Positions 1 to 12,105 of a stretch of DNA of 64,000 nucleotides are shown here, in pieces (position 1 is the stretch's first letter; every line of letters begins with the position of its first letter). The position numbers and the translations under genes were made by a program. The notes under the pieces were generated by a model. That model saw only the letters and a program-made list of their open reading frames with translations, did not search any database and was not told where the DNA came from. The stretch lies in NCBI GenBank assembly GCA_039707655.1, contig CM077676.1:430381379-430445378 (forward strand), in the 5' to 3' direction. This DNA comes from Elymus sibiricus. Lineage: Eukaryota > Streptophyta > Magnoliopsida > Poales > Poaceae.

Positions 1-953
1 CTCAGCCAGACGGGCAGCCTCAACTTCCGCATTGTACTCGTGCACGTCTCATGAAGAAAGTATCTCTGTTTGTTCTGAAAATCAAAGAGGACAGGAGCAG
101 GAAAAACGACAAACACAGAACGATATTTATCGAATATCAAGTTATAATCATAACTGCGAGTGTTGCGCTTTATGAACTCATGGTTCTGCATTGCCTCAAA
201 ATTCAAATATTTATCAGGTAAAATAGGATCATTAGGCCTGGGCGAGACCCCTAGCCTTGCAGCTACCCGTGAGGCATAAATTCCTCCATATAAATCACCA
301 TTACCCGAGTTGTGGTGTAACCTACGTGCAATAATGGCCCCAAGATTATAATGTCTGCTACCCATTAAAGCAGCGTGAATAAGGCTCACGTCAGGGGCAC
401 AAAGTGCACTACAATCTTGTTTACCAACAATGCATTTGCCATTAAAAAGTGCGAAGTAAGGAATAGCGGGAAAGTGAATGCTCTTTATCCTAGCTTGCAT
501 AACTCCCCTATCCTCACCATTGCAAAGACTATTGAGAAATAGTTCATAATCAGATTGTCGCGGTTCGCTAAGTGAACTCTAAAATGGAATTTTGCATGCA
601 TCACAAAACTCTTCTAGAGACATAGCATAAGATCTGTCATAGAGATGAAATAAAACTCTAGAAGTGCGTGGATGATATTCAAAGTTTTGGGTGAATGAAT
701 GAGTGAGGCTGTAGTGCTGTGGTGGCTTATCTGCGATGAAGGAAGAGAGCTCGGTGTTGTGAATATACTAGTCAAATTCTTCCTTAATGCCTGCACCTAG
801 CATGAACTCAGTGCACGGCCATCAACACGATTTTGCTTCAGCACCTCGCACCGAACTTGCCCTTGGTTCAACATATGATTGGCGTGCTGGGCTTTCACTC
901 GATGATGCCTCGGCGGACCTCCTCCTCGTGGAACTCCTTCTGAAAATGTTCAT
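1..953 (-). pseudogene. Third ORF of the Athila-like element, function unknown
   Basis: From ATG at 953 the minus strand encodes an arginine- and serine-rich start (MNIFRRSSTRRRSAEA). After several in-frame stops (TGA at 822-824, TAG at 768-770 and 579-581) it continues with blocks such as PRTSRVLFHLYDRSYAMSLE, FALFNGKCIVGKQDC and NSGNGDLYGGIYASRVAARL, running off the window start. This type of frame is common in Triticeae Gypsy elements, but I know no function for it. A plausible 5' intron precedes it (donor near 1192, acceptor just before the ATG at about 957), suggesting its own transcript. Confidence 0.6.
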
Positions 954-1315
954 GTTCCTACGAACAAATTTATGAAATTTTTTGGACCACTAAAATATGT
1001 CAACAAAACTTCACAAGATTGATAGCAACTACTCATACAAGTGCCTAGAGGCTATATCAAGCATTCAAACTACTTAGAACTCAAGGAATTTAACATGCAA
1101 GCTCATTTTCAGTAGCACCAATAGCAGCAATTTATGCAAAGTATAATCCACTAAAGCAAAAACTAATTGGAGCAATGGAAGAGTCACATACCAAGGAGCA
1201 ATCCCTCAAAACAGTTTTGGAAACGGAGCTCCGAGCAAAGAGATCGAAAATCCCAAGTTTGGGAGCAAGAACGCGAGAGAGAGAGCTACAAAGATTTTTT
1301 TTTGAAGGTAGGAGA

Positions 1316-1560
1316 TGAAGTGGCCTGAATGGATAAGTGAGTGGGTCCCTATGGGACCCACAAGGCACTTTGGCACGCCCTGGGGGGGGGGGTGGCCGCG
1401 CCCTGCTACCTTGTGGGCAACAGGTGCACCCCCCCTGGGTTGTTCTCAGCACCAAAAATTCTTATATATTCCAGAAAAAATCATGTCAAAATTTTATTGC
1501 ATTCTGAGCATTTTTATTTTTGGGCCATTTTTTATTGCGCGGATAATTCAGAAAGCAGGA
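1316..1560 (-). promoter_or_regulatory. LTR-U3-like segment upstream of the third ORF
   Basis: This stretch resembles the 5660-5790 part of the LTR in the same orientation. Both have a GGGTCCC/GGGCCC hairpin, then CACAAGGCACT, a run of C or G, CTACCTTGTG, and a tract like AATTCTTATATATTCCA. It lies directly upstream of the putative spliced leader of the third ORF. An internal promoter derived from or shared with the LTR is inference; only the similarity and position are seen. Confidence 0.4.
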
Positions 1561-1701
1561 TAATCATGTCATTTTATTTTATTAAACTATAATTAACAGA
1601 GAGCAAAAGGTAGGTACAGAAAGTTATGCTTACTAAATTCATCAACCACATGCCCTTTAGAAAGAATCCATTAATAAGGTTGATCAGGTCTTATTATCAA
1701 A

Positions 1702-4479
1702 CTATTTCCGAGTGACATGAAACCGAAGAATTTTCGTATAACACTTAGTTACCTCAACGGGGATATGCATCTCCCCAACAATAAGAAATTCATATTTCTT
1801 TTTGACAGAAGGAAGAGGAAATTTGAAATCCCCAATAGTGATTGTTGAAACCTTTTCAATACAGTTGATACCATTCACTGAAGTTTGTTTCTTCGGGAAA
1901 TAAACTGTATGCTCATTACCATTGACATGAAAAGTGACCTTGCTTTTGTTGCAGTCAATAACAGCCCCTGCAGTATTCAAAAAGGGTCTCCCAAGGATAA
2001 TTGACATATTGTCGTCCTCGGGCATATCAAGTATAACAAATTCTGTTAAAATAGTAACATTTGCAACAACAACAACAGGCACATCCTCGCAAATTCCAAT
2101 AGGTATAGCGGTAGATTTATCAGCCATTTGCAAAGATATTTCAGTAGGTGTGAGTTTATTCAAATCAAGTCTTTTATATAAAGAGAAAGGCATGACACTA
2201 ACAACAGCTCCAAAATCACATAAGGCAGCTTTAACATAACTTCTTTTAATGGAGCATGGTATAGTAGGTATTCCTGGATCTCCTAACTTTTTAGGTACTC
2301 CACCCTTAAAAGAATAATTTGCAAGCATGGTGGACATTTCAGCTTCAGGTATCTTTCTTTTATTAGTGACAATATCTTTCATGTATTTAGCATAGGGAGA
2401 CATTTTCAACATATCAATCAAGCGAGTGCGCAAAAAGACAGTTCTAAGCATTTCAACAAAACGCTCAAAGTCTTCATCATCCTTATTTTTAGATGGTTTA
2501 GTAGGAAAAGGCACAGGTTTTTGAACCCATGGTTCTCTCTCCTTTCCATGTTTTCTAGCAACAAAGTCTCTTTTATCATATCTTTTATTCTTAGGAGGTG
2601 GGTTATCAAGATCAACAACAGGATCTATTTCTACATCATTATCTGGTTGAGCATCAACATGAACAGCATCATTTCCATTATCATTATCATTATCACTAGG
2701 TGCATGTTCATTACCAGATTGTGTCTCAGCATCAGAAATAGAAACATCATTATGATTCTCTGGAGGCTTTTCCCCCTCAGGTTCACTAGAAGCATGCAAA
2801 GTCCTATCATTTTTCTTTTTCTTCTTAGATGGACTAGGTACATCAATTTTATTTATTTGGAAATCTTGTTCAATTCTTTTAGGATGACCTTCAGGATACA
2901 AGGGTTCCTGAGTCATTCTACCTCCTCTAGTAACAACTCTAACAGCATGATCATTCTTTTTATTATTCATCTCGTTAAGCAAGTCATTTTGTGACTTAGC
3001 AATTTGTTCTAACTGAGTCTGAACAATAGAAGCATGTTTACTCAAGCATTTAACATCATTAGTAGTTCTAAACATCAAATCACTCAAGCGTTCAATCATG
3101 ATGGCACTCCGTTTTAGTTGATTGCTAACATACATATTAAAGTGTTCCTGTTTAATGATGTAATTATCAAATTCATACATGCATCGACTAGCAGATTTAT
3201 TATACGGAATATCACCTTCATCAAATCTAGTGAGAGAATTTACCTCCACTACCTGTGTCGGGATGTCGAGCCCATGTATTTCTTCAATAGGTGGTAAATT
3301 CTTAATATCCTCAGCTTTAATACCTTTTTCCTTCATAGATTTCTTAGCTTGTTGCATATCTTCTGGACTGAGGAATAGAATACCTCTCTTCTTCAGGCTT
3401 GGCTTAGGTGGTGGTTCATGAAGTTTCCACTCATTATAATTCTTCAATAGTTTTTTAGCCTACCCAACAGTTCGTTCCCTGAAAACACAACCAGCACAAC
3501 TATCTAGGTAGTCCCTAGAAGCATCGGTTAGTCCATTATAAAAGATATCAAGTATTTCATTCTTCTTAAGAGGATGATCAGGCAAAGCATTAAGTAATTG
3601 GAGAAGCCTCCCCCAAGCTTGAGGGAGATTCTCTTCTTCAATTTGCACAAAGTTAAATATTTCCTGTAAAGCAGCTTGTTTCTTATGAGCAGGAAAATAT
3701 TTTTCAGAGAAGTAATATATCATATCTTGTGGACTACGCACACAACCTGGTGCAAGAGTATTAAACCATTTCTTAGCATCACCCTTTAATAATAAAGGAA
3801 ACAACTTAAGAATATAGTAATAGCGAATTTTTTCCTCATGAGCAAATAGGGTGGCAATATCATTCAACTTAGTAAGGTGTGCCACAACAGTTTCAGTTTC
3901 ATAACCATGAAAAGGATCAGATTCAACCAAAGTAATTAACTCAGGATCGACAGAGAATTCATAATCCTTATCAGTAACGAATATGGGAGAGGTGGCAAAC
4001 TTAGGATCATATTTCATTCTCTCCCTCATAGATTTTTCTTTCATTTCAGCAAGCAATTTTATAACCTCATCTATATCATTACAAGCAAGAATGGCTCTAG
4101 CCGTCTCCCTATCAAAGACATGTTCATCATGTGATTCAACTCTAGTAGGAGAGCTAGGCATAATAGGTGAATCATAGTTTTCAAGCGTTTCAACATTTTT
4201 AGCATTCTCAATTTCTTTAGCTTTAGCAATTTGTTCATCCAGAAATTCACCAAGTGGCACAGTATTATCAAACATAGTACTAGCATCATCATAAGTATCA
4301 TTCATAGCAGAAGTAGTATCATCAATAACTTGCGACTTATCAGAACGCATAACAGGTGGTGGTGTCACAAGCCTACTCAAAACAGAAGGTGAATCAAGTG
4401 CGGAGCTAGATGGCAGTTCCTTACCTCCCCTCGTCTTAGAGGGAACGATCTTGGTCTTAGCGTCTTTGAGATTCTTCAT
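1702..4479 (-). pseudogene. Gypsy gag-protease polyprotein with in-frame TAG
   Basis: One reading frame runs from ATG at 4479 to 1702, interrupted only by a TAG at 3460-3462; both halves are in the same frame. The first half (~340 aa) carries the retrotransposon gag core, with the GDAKKWFNTL region followed by a PQAWGRLLQLLNALP block. The second half (~585 aa) has a charged acidic and lysine-rich linker, then a retropepsin-like domain. Its active-site region reads LCDFGAVVSVMP where this family usually has a DLGAS-type motif; a later ILGRPFL block is typical of the same fold. There is no recognisable reverse transcriptase downstream. The stop may be a simple nonsense mutation (Gln or Glu to TAG). 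Translational readthrough is possible but unsupported. Confidence 0.8.
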
Positions 4480-4528
4480 AGTGATCAACAGATATAAATC
4501 CCAAGTAACTCAACAAATAGAGCTATGC

Positions 4529-4546
4529 TCCCCGACAACGGCGCCA
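4529..4546 (-). other. Primer-binding site
   Basis: The minus strand reads TGGCGCCGTTGTCGGGGA just inside the LTR, separated from it by 11 nt. This closely resembles the complement of a plant tRNA-Asp 3' end with one difference. The tRNA identity is inference from memory; the position relative to the LTR is directly visible. Confidence 0.7.
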
Positions 4547-4557
4547 GAAAAAGGTCT

Positions 4558-5965
4558 TGATAACCCACAAGTATAGGGGATCACAATAGTTTTTGCGGGT
4601 AGTATTTCACCTAGATTTATTGATTCGACACAAGGGGAGCCAAAGAATATTTGCAAGTATTAGCAGTTGACTTGTCAATTCAACCACACCTAGAGATAAA
4701 ATATCTACAACAAAGTATTTAGTAGCACAGTAATATGATAGTTTTGATAGTAGTAGCAACAGTAACACTAGTAACAGTAACAGTAAGAGTTTTGCAGCAA
4801 GTGTAAAGCAGTAGCAACAAAGTAACTTAGCAGAAACCAATATGAGAAAGTCGTAGGCACTGGATCGGTGATGATAATTATGTTGGATGATATTCATCAG
4901 ATAACAGTCACAACCTAGGGCGATACACAATAGCACCAATTCATCAATGTAATGTAGGCATGTATTTCGTATATAGTCATACGTGCTTATAATAAGAACT
5001 TGCATGACATCTTTTGTCCTACCCTCCCGTGGCAGCGGGGTCCTTAAGGAAACTAAGGGATATTAAGGCCTCCTTTTAATAGAGAACCAAAACAAAGCAT
5101 TAGCACTTACTGAATACATGAACTCCTCAAACTACGGCAATCACCGGAAAGAATCCCAATTATTGTCACCTTGGGGTATGCGGATCATGACACGTAATAG
5201 GTGCATATAACTTGCAAGATCGGATCAAGAACACAAATATATTCATGAAAACATAAAGGGTTCAGATCTGAAATCATGGCACTCGGGCCCTAGTGACAAG
5301 CATTAAGCATAGCAAAGTCATAGCAACATCAATCTCAGAACATAGTGAATACTAGGGATCAAGCCCCAACAAAACTAACTCGATTACATGATAAATCTCA
5401 TCCAACCCATCACCGTCCAGCAAGCCTACGAAGGAATTACTCACGCCCGGTGGTGGGTATCATGAAATTGGTGATGGAGGATAGTTGATGATGACGACGG
5501 CGTCGAATCCCCCTCTCCGGAGCCCCGAACAGACTCCAGATCAGCCCTCCCGATGAAGAACAGGAGGTGGCGGCGGCTCCGTATCGTAAAACGCGATGAA
5601 ACTTCTTCTCTTATTTTTTTCTCCGGAAAAGAGAATTTATAGCGTTGGAATTAGGTCAGACGGCCGCCTGTGGGCCCCACAAGGCACTACGGCGCGCCCT
5701 AGGGGGGTCACGCCCTACTGCCTTGTGATCAGTAGTTGGCCCCCCTTCTATTGATTCTTGCGCCAATAATTTATATATATTCCATAAATATTCTCCAAAA
5801 AGTTTCGTCCAAATCCGAGAACTTTGATTTCTGCACAAAAACAACACCATGGCAATTCTGCTGAAAACAGCGTTAGTCCGGGTTAGTTTCATTCAAATCC
5901 TGCAAATTAGAGTTCAAAACAAGAGCAAAAGTGTTTGGAAAAGTAGATACGATTGAGATGTATCA
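4558..5965 (-). repeat. 5' LTR of the Athila-like Gypsy element
   Basis: About 1408 bp bounded by TGATA at 4558 and TATCA at 5961-5965, a terminal inverted repeat of the kind expected at LTR ends. It abuts the primer-binding site on the internal side. In minus orientation it contains a TATA-like ATAAATTCTC stretch near 5632-5645 and GC-rich hairpin sequence near 5660-5735. A 216-bp fragment of the same LTR family recurs in plus orientation at 14888-15103. Confidence 0.85.
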
Positions 5966-6059
5966 AGCAGATGATAAGAAAGGGCATTTTTTGGTGCATT
6001 CTGCATCTAACATGTTGATTCAAACTAAACAGGAACGCGAACCAGGATTCTTGGTGTCG

Positions 6060-6400
6060 CGCATTGATTGATTGTTCTATGTCCAAATGTGTCTGGGCCC
6101 TCTCAAAAGATGAAGTGGTGCAGCATATGACCGAAATGAAGGAAGGGAATGCCAAGCATTGGTTGTTCGCATTGGTGGGCTCGTTGTCGCATGTGGATTT
6201 CACGCAGGCATGTGTCACACTTTGGGCAATTTGGACGGCTCGTCGAAAGGTTATTCATGAAAATATTTTTCAGCCACCAATGTCCACCCATATGTTTGTG
6301 AAAAGTTTCATCGATGATCTTGATCAAATCACTAAGAAAGAGATGAAGCCTAATTCTACAGTGCGTGAAACTTCTGGACGACATGATTGACGGTGTCATA
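6060..6400 (+). pseudogene. LINE-type reverse transcriptase C-terminal (zinc-binding/linker) fragment
   Basis: Translation of 6064-6390 gives a MSKCVWALS block, then ACVTLWAIWTARRKVIHENIF. This is the Cys/Trp-rich region that lies between the reverse transcriptase and RNase H domains of plant non-LTR elements and related plant proteins. Only about 108 codons remain, and no reverse transcriptase YxDD motif is nearby. The 5' side is cut by the Gypsy LTR ending at 5965. The fragment may once have been exonised next to the coiled-coil frame at 6541. Confidence 0.55.
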
Positions 6401-6540
6401 CACTAGGTGTACCCAACCTCCGGGGAACAAGGTCGCCAGGCTTGGCTCAGAGAACTGGTTGACCAAAATGAGTTTCATATACTACATGCTAAACCTGTTA
6501 TGTGTCTGCTTGTTTCTTCATTTAGAATGCTGACAGAATA

Positions 6541-6975
6541 TTGCAGAAGAGTACCCGATTAAGTAATGGTAAAGGAAGTAGTGCAGATAAGGTTCAAGAT
6601 AGTGAGACAACCCTGTTGGTTTTCAACAAAGCTGATAAAACAGATAAGGAAAACTATCTTGAATACAGTGAGACAACCCCAAAGTCTTGTGTTGATGTAG
6701 TGTTCGAATTACTGGTCACTACCGCTGGCATAAGCTCTTTGAACTCGCTGCCTGAATCAGTTCGGCTTCTTGAGTCTCAACTACAAGCTGAAAGACATCG
6801 ATTAGCTGTGCTGCTACAAGAAGCCGAAGGACTGAGGAAGTCCTTGCAGAATTCAGATGCATACTTTCTGGTGCAACAACAAGAGTTGGAGGATTTTAGC
6901 GCCAAACAAGAGAAAGCTAATAAGCTTGCTAAGCTTCTTGCCAGCATGGTTGGTACCCAGGATATCATTTTTTGA
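6541..6975 (+). pseudogene. Coiled-coil protein frame of a CACTA-like element (C-terminal part)
   Basis: The 144-codon open frame ends with TGA after GTQDIIF. Its last 70 residues (SVRLLESQLQAERHRLAVLL onward) have a regular heptad pattern of Leu/Ala and charged residues, typical of a coiled coil. It lies just upstream of the GGGCC-rich terminal region of a transposon (ending 8505), so it is probably the last exon of a transposon-encoded DNA-binding or accessory protein. I do not recognise a defined family. The upstream exons were lost, perhaps with the Gypsy insertion ending at 5965. Confidence 0.45.
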
Positions 6976-8505
6976 GCTCTTCTGAAGTGGTTTCAGTTCT
7001 GGACTTGTTTTGGTGCCGCGTTTATTTGCACTGGTGGCCAACTTAGACGCCCGGTGTATGTAATATGCTGATTTGTTGTTCCCTATATTTGCACTGGTGG
7101 TGAACTTCGATGCCCAGTGAATGTAATATGTGTAATAGTCATAATAGCTTAGCGTTGGTTGGTTGCTTATTTATTTCTTTAAATTCTTGTTTATTTATGT
7201 GCTTTTATTCACTTTAGTTCTTTTTCGTCGGTTTGCTAGCGACCGCAATAACCATGGGCCATCACGGACCGTGGTAACCATGGGCGTGCTATCTGTCGTA
7301 GTGACGATGGGCCTCCTATGGGCCGTAGGATTCATGGGCCTTCTATGGGCCGTAGGATCCATGGGCCACAGATGAGCCGTACTATTTGTGGGCCAAAATC
7401 GGACCGCAATATGGGCCATAAACGGGCCAAGATTGGAATTGCCCGTTTATGGGCCGAGGCCATAACGGGTCGTTAACAGGCCGAAGGACATCACATGCTT
7501 AATTCTATCTACAGGCATAACGGGTCGTTAATGGGCCGGAACACATGATGGGATAAACATGGCCCAACGGGTTAACGACCCACAAACGGGCCGATTGTAA
7601 CCACAGGCTGAATTTGACCCATTAGCATAACAGGCCAGTAACAGACCGTAAGTAATCGAGAGCCGGAAATGAGCGCAAGAATTAATGGGCCCTTAGAAGG
7701 CCGAAAGAAAACACGGGTTGGAAACGGCCCAACTGAATCATGGGCCTTTAATGGGCTCAAAGCAGTTCACTGTGCATGATGGGCCGGAATCACCACGGGC
7801 CGTTAAAGGGCCTAGAGAGGCAAAGGGCCTCATATGGGCCGAATGACGTCACGGGCCATACATGGGCCGAAAGTGACAACGGGCTGGAATCATATTGGAC
7901 GGCCCACATGACATTACTGGGCCGAAACCGGAAAGGCCGTAACGGGCCGTGAGTACAAGGGCCATAAATGGGATTCATGCGAACATGCCGTTAACAGGCT
8001 TTCCATGGGCCGGCCCGCTAACGTTTGACCAAGTCAAATGGGCCGACCTTTTTAACCTAAATGGGCCACTGTTGGGCCGTGCCACGTGTCACTGTTCCAT
8101 TGGCGCGTATCGTGCAGTGGATGGATGACATCTGTCGCGACGTCGAGCTGACACGTGGTTCTGTTGGCGAATGAGAATTTTACACGTCGAAAATCGCTAT
8201 TGGTTAGGGCTGTTAACGGGTTATCGGATCCAAACCGGAACCCGATACCTTAACGGCGACCCGTTACGGTGGATGCCACGTGCCGGTTACCCTTGACGAA
8301 AGCACTTCCATGACGCGACATTTATCGTCATGGAAGTGGACACTTCCGTGATGATAATTTCAGTATTGTCATGGAACACTTCTACGATAGCACAAGTATG
8401 ACTATCTTGATTCTGTCATAAAATCGTCACGGATGTACATGCATGACAGAAAACATGACCTATTATGACAAACACGTATCATCAAGGAAGTGTTTTTTTT
8501 AAGTG
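6976..8505 (+). mobile_element. 3' terminal region of a CACTA-like DNA transposon with GGGCC subterminal motifs
   Basis: From about 7250 to 8060 the sequence is packed with GGGCC/GGCCC words spaced roughly 15-25 bp apart on both strands, the layout of subterminal transposase-binding sites. From 8280 to 8505 comes a region with repeated CACTTCC, CATGACG and TGACAAACACGTATCATC words, ending in AAGTG at 8501-8505. On the minus strand the end therefore begins CACTT. Related Triticeae CACTA ends look like this. The other terminus is not in the window, so superfamily assignment is by resemblance only. Confidence 0.55.
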
Positions 8506-11140
8506 CATCTTGCCGCCTCCTCACGTCCCCAGCAATCCTCGATGTATTCCACCATCGTCTTCTCTGGCCCGCCTCACCTACACTCAGCCCCAGTCTGCTA
8601 CATTGTCGTGCCTCCTTGATGTTATCGTGCTATCTTCATGGATGCTGCCAAGTCATGCCATCTGCAAGCTGGGGTACAAACACGCCCATGGGTCCTAGAG
8701 GATTAGGTATGGACGGTGGCTTCAGAAGGAGGTACTACTGTATAGCTGTTGTACTCGTTGCCAGGATGGTTCTGGGACGAAGGAATACGGCGGTACACAG
8801 GTTGGAAGAATCGCAGCATCTCTTTTCTCTTATTTACTAATTGGAGGCACCATACGAGTCACCACGTTAATGCTTAAAATTATGAAATGTTAACTGTCAG
8901 ATTAGCATATGATGTGTCTCTAGGCGTTGGATGAAACTTGACGTGCTCTCTTATCCCATAATATACACAAGTCGTCCTCCCATTGGACTCCTCAAAAACT
9001 GTCGCCAACTCCTAGATTCGTACGCTAGGGGTCCTACCATTCATCTCTCACCGTTTCTCTCTACGAAAAATATCTAAGCATCGTCTCCTCCTAAATTTGA
9101 AGACAAGAGGTGGATTGGTAACCTGCCTCCGATTGAATCTGAGCATGTCTCCTCCGAGACTTTCCGGCTCCGCGGCTCCATAGCTGTAGCAATGGCCTTA
9201 GTTTGCATCATTCACATACTATTCTCCAAAATAAGCTTTCTCTTATCTCAGGTATACAACACAATCTTTTCTTTTCCGTCTGATCCAGGTAATGATTCTT
9301 TTAGGGACAATGAATTATCTGTGGGACCATTGGTCGTCCAATTTTTTTAGGAACCTTCTAGGATTTTGTTTTCATTAAATCTGATCGTCATCTCTCTCTA
9401 CTTACCTCAGAAAGGAAACAGGAGAAGGGAATCAATGCACAGATTAATAGTCCTTGAGCCCTTGATGAACTAGACCTCCAGTCCACAATTGCATGTCTGT
9501 CCTTGCAGTCTTAACTCCCAATCCCTTAAAAAGTTGCGGCTCCTGACGTATATGCTGCCACCGTCGCTACTGTTCCCGGCGGGCCACACGTCTCAGTAGA
9601 GCAACTTCGTAGGTAAATGTACTGGAGCCTGTGAGCCTGTGGCGTTGATCTTGCATTTATCTGAAAGAATCATCGAGAAAGGAAAACATGGATGGCATGC
9701 GTAAGGAAGGCGACTAGATCGATTTCTACTTCTATTTTGTATTCTTTGCAGTTTGGTGTTGCTAGAATAGTGAATTATTCCTTCCTTATCCTCCCGCGTT
9801 TCTGATTGAACCCATAAGTTTTATAACCATATGGTATCAAGAACACTAATGCAAGAAGCCATGAAGCTACACCGTTGCAATTCTATACAAATACTGGAAC
9901 TGTTGGAACTGTTGCTTTTGGTTTCACTTCAGAAAATTGATGAGAGCACATATTGATCCTGCTTTTTCCTCATTGTTTAAGTATATATGCATAGTGGTGT
10001 TTGTCTAATATTACTTCTGTTGATCCATACAGTATATCAAATATATACTCAAAGTACATCAGCTATAAGTTAGTTAAACAAAAGGTTCTGCCTAGAGAAG
10101 GCATCGTCTTGCTGCTTAATGTCTGAGTTGATTAGGCAACCCACATTGTCACAGCCTCTCTTTTCTCGATACTGCAAATTCCTAATCTATAAAAGAACCT
10201 GCAGTTCGATATCGGAAGAAAAATTGTACTCAAGGTGAAACCAAGCTAACTTTATTATTGCCTTGATGTCTTAGTTGAATAAATTGTTGCCTGACTTCTT
10301 AATAGAGCTGTAAAAGTAATCTTGCTGTTCTGCCTTCTTTTTGTTTGCAAGCTAACTGCTTAATGGCTGATTTTACAGTTCTTGCTTGTTCTCCGCATGA
10401 CGAGGTGGATATGCCGCGGCTCCATATGTATCGTAAAACGTCTGCCCTAATTTCCTTTATGGCAGCAAGGCCTAGCTGGAGACGTGCCAGCATCGCGTCT
10501 CATGTTCAGGATGTATGCTGGCAGTGCCAAGCGTTTCTGTATTATACCATTTACACCGTGGGAGCATCACCTGCTATGGCACATGTAATGGAAACAAACC
10601 AATGGCATTATGCATAATTCATGGTAAGCACTAACATTGATGATCTATGGTAATCTGCATAATTCATGGTACACATCAGCATAGTTGTCTCCTCCTAATT
10701 GACATTGTTAATCCCCCCCTTCCTATCTCATAAAAAAACACTGAAACCTTTTATTTGTATCAAAGTTTTATGATTTAAGCTATGCAGCTTAGAGGAGCTA
10801 TTTATGTGATCTTTTAGTCCAGTGTGTTCAGATAACACATACGATATTTTTTTGCTTTTTATCATAGAATTGTGTAACTATAAAGTAAATTGATACCATG
10901 TGATCCTGATAAGCTATCATTAGAGAATGACGACAGCCCTTTACTACTACTTGCTTAGTACGTGGACTAGTATATTAAGTAACAGATTAAATAAATCACA
11001 TTTGGCCGTGTCATTAACTACATTAGTTGGTCCATGTATTTGTTACGTTCATAATGCATTTTGGTAATGTTAAGGTGTAAAATTTACATTATTGGATTAA
11101 AAATATTTTGTGCTCCCAAATGACCCAATTAGTACATAGG
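8506..11140. other. Intergenic stretch with no supported gene
   Basis: About 2.6 kb of moderately AT-rich DNA. Short open frames occur (for example 8465-8840 and 10345-10617), but none shows a recognisable domain, splice structure or codon pattern. A pair of near-identical 20-bp words containing TGCATAATTCATGGTA occurs at about 10611-10626 and 10656-10671. I assign nothing here. Confidence 0.5.
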
Positions 11141-11980
11141 TGTCGGTGTATAAAATATGAGTATTTTATACCCTGACTTATGCACAGACAGTGATAGCTT
11201 TCCTGCCGGCCAAGGCTTGCCGGAAACTGCCAAACATCAAGATTCAAGACCCAACTGCAGAAGCCACTGAAGAGAAGGTCAAGACGAAGCATCAAGCACT
11301 ACGCCAAAGATAACCTTTGCCGGCAAGGCCGAGCCGGCAAGGTGAAGGCCCGGCAAGCTCTCGCTAGCTGTTAGCGCTCCACCTCATCGAGCAGCCAGGC
11401 GCTAATCGATGAGGTGTCGAGCTCGCAGGAAGTTAGGTGAGACTTGTCGGGCACGTGTCAGCATGCTGGAAGGAGATTTGCCTTTAATGACACCCGTCCA
11501 GAAGGCATGTCAAGTTAATAGGAGGCAGCTGGGCGAGCGGTGCAGAAACCTTGCCGGGGCTACTCCTCCACATGACATCTAACAGAGCATTTATTGCTTT
11601 TGTCCTAAACTGGCAGAGTTAGGTATGATAGCACTGATTGCTATCTAATCAACTTGTAATGACTGTTTTGCCACTGTGGTGACCCCTTGAGCTATAAAAG
11701 GAGGGCCAGGGCAACCATTACGGGGATCGCTCGATCAACCTTTTGCACAACCTGCATGCGTAGCTGCTCTCTCTGCACCTTGCCGGGAGAAGCGCTCCTT
11801 GTACCTGTGCTCATACACATCCAATATACTAAGCAGGAGTAGAGTTTTACGCTTCACAGCGGCCCGAACCTGGGTAAAATCCTTGCGCCCTTCTGATGGT
11901 TCTGCTCTTTGTGCTCGTCGATCTCCCTAGCCGAACTGCAAAGGGGCTAGATGGCCCCATAGATGGTCGTACGCCCGACA
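11141..11980 (+). repeat. 5' LTR of the second Gypsy element
   Basis: 840 bp with perfect 6-bp terminal inverted repeats, TGTCGG at 11141 and CCGACA ending at 11980. GCTATAAAAGG at 11690-11700 is a good TATA box for the element. The sequence has many GCCGGCAAG-type words. The next feature inside is the primer-binding site. Confidence 0.85.
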
Positions 11981-11984
11981 TCTT

Positions 11985-12002
11985 TGGCGCGCCAGGTAGG
12001 GG
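11985..12002 (+). other. Primer-binding site of the second Gypsy element
   Basis: TGGCGCGCCAGGTAGGGG starts 5 nt after the LTR end, the position expected for the minus-strand primer site. The priming tRNA was not identified. Confidence 0.65.
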
Positions 12003-12105
12003 GATCGCTTGCGTGAATCTGAATCAGCAGATTGCGCGTCAATTTCATCAGCTTCATCATCGTCTTCGGCATCGTCGATGGCCCCCCAAGAAGAAGGGCA
12101 TCACG

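Larger units (their letters stand above)
1..5965 (-). mobile_element. Athila-like Gypsy LTR retrotransposon, 3' part outside the window
   Basis: Read on the minus strand, the order is 5' LTR (4558-5965), primer-binding site (4529-4546), gag-protease frame (4479-1702) and a third reading frame (953 to beyond position 1). The 3' LTR is not in the window. No reverse transcriptase or integrase motif is visible in the 4.5 kb of internal sequence, so this looks like a non-autonomous or internally reduced member of the Triticeae Athila-like Gypsy group. Every reading frame carries nonsense codons, so the copy is inactive. Calling the family Sabrina/Fatima-like is from memory of LTR sequence and is unverified. 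Confidence 0.85.

Noticed and set aside
8465..8840. Two overlapping short frames after the CACTA-like end
   Set aside because: No domain, no conservation visible, and they begin inside the transposon terminus.
11896..12105. Extension of the Gypsy gag frame upstream of 12106
   Set aside because: The upstream codons lie inside the LTR and across the primer-binding site, so the gag start is placed at the ATG at 12106.
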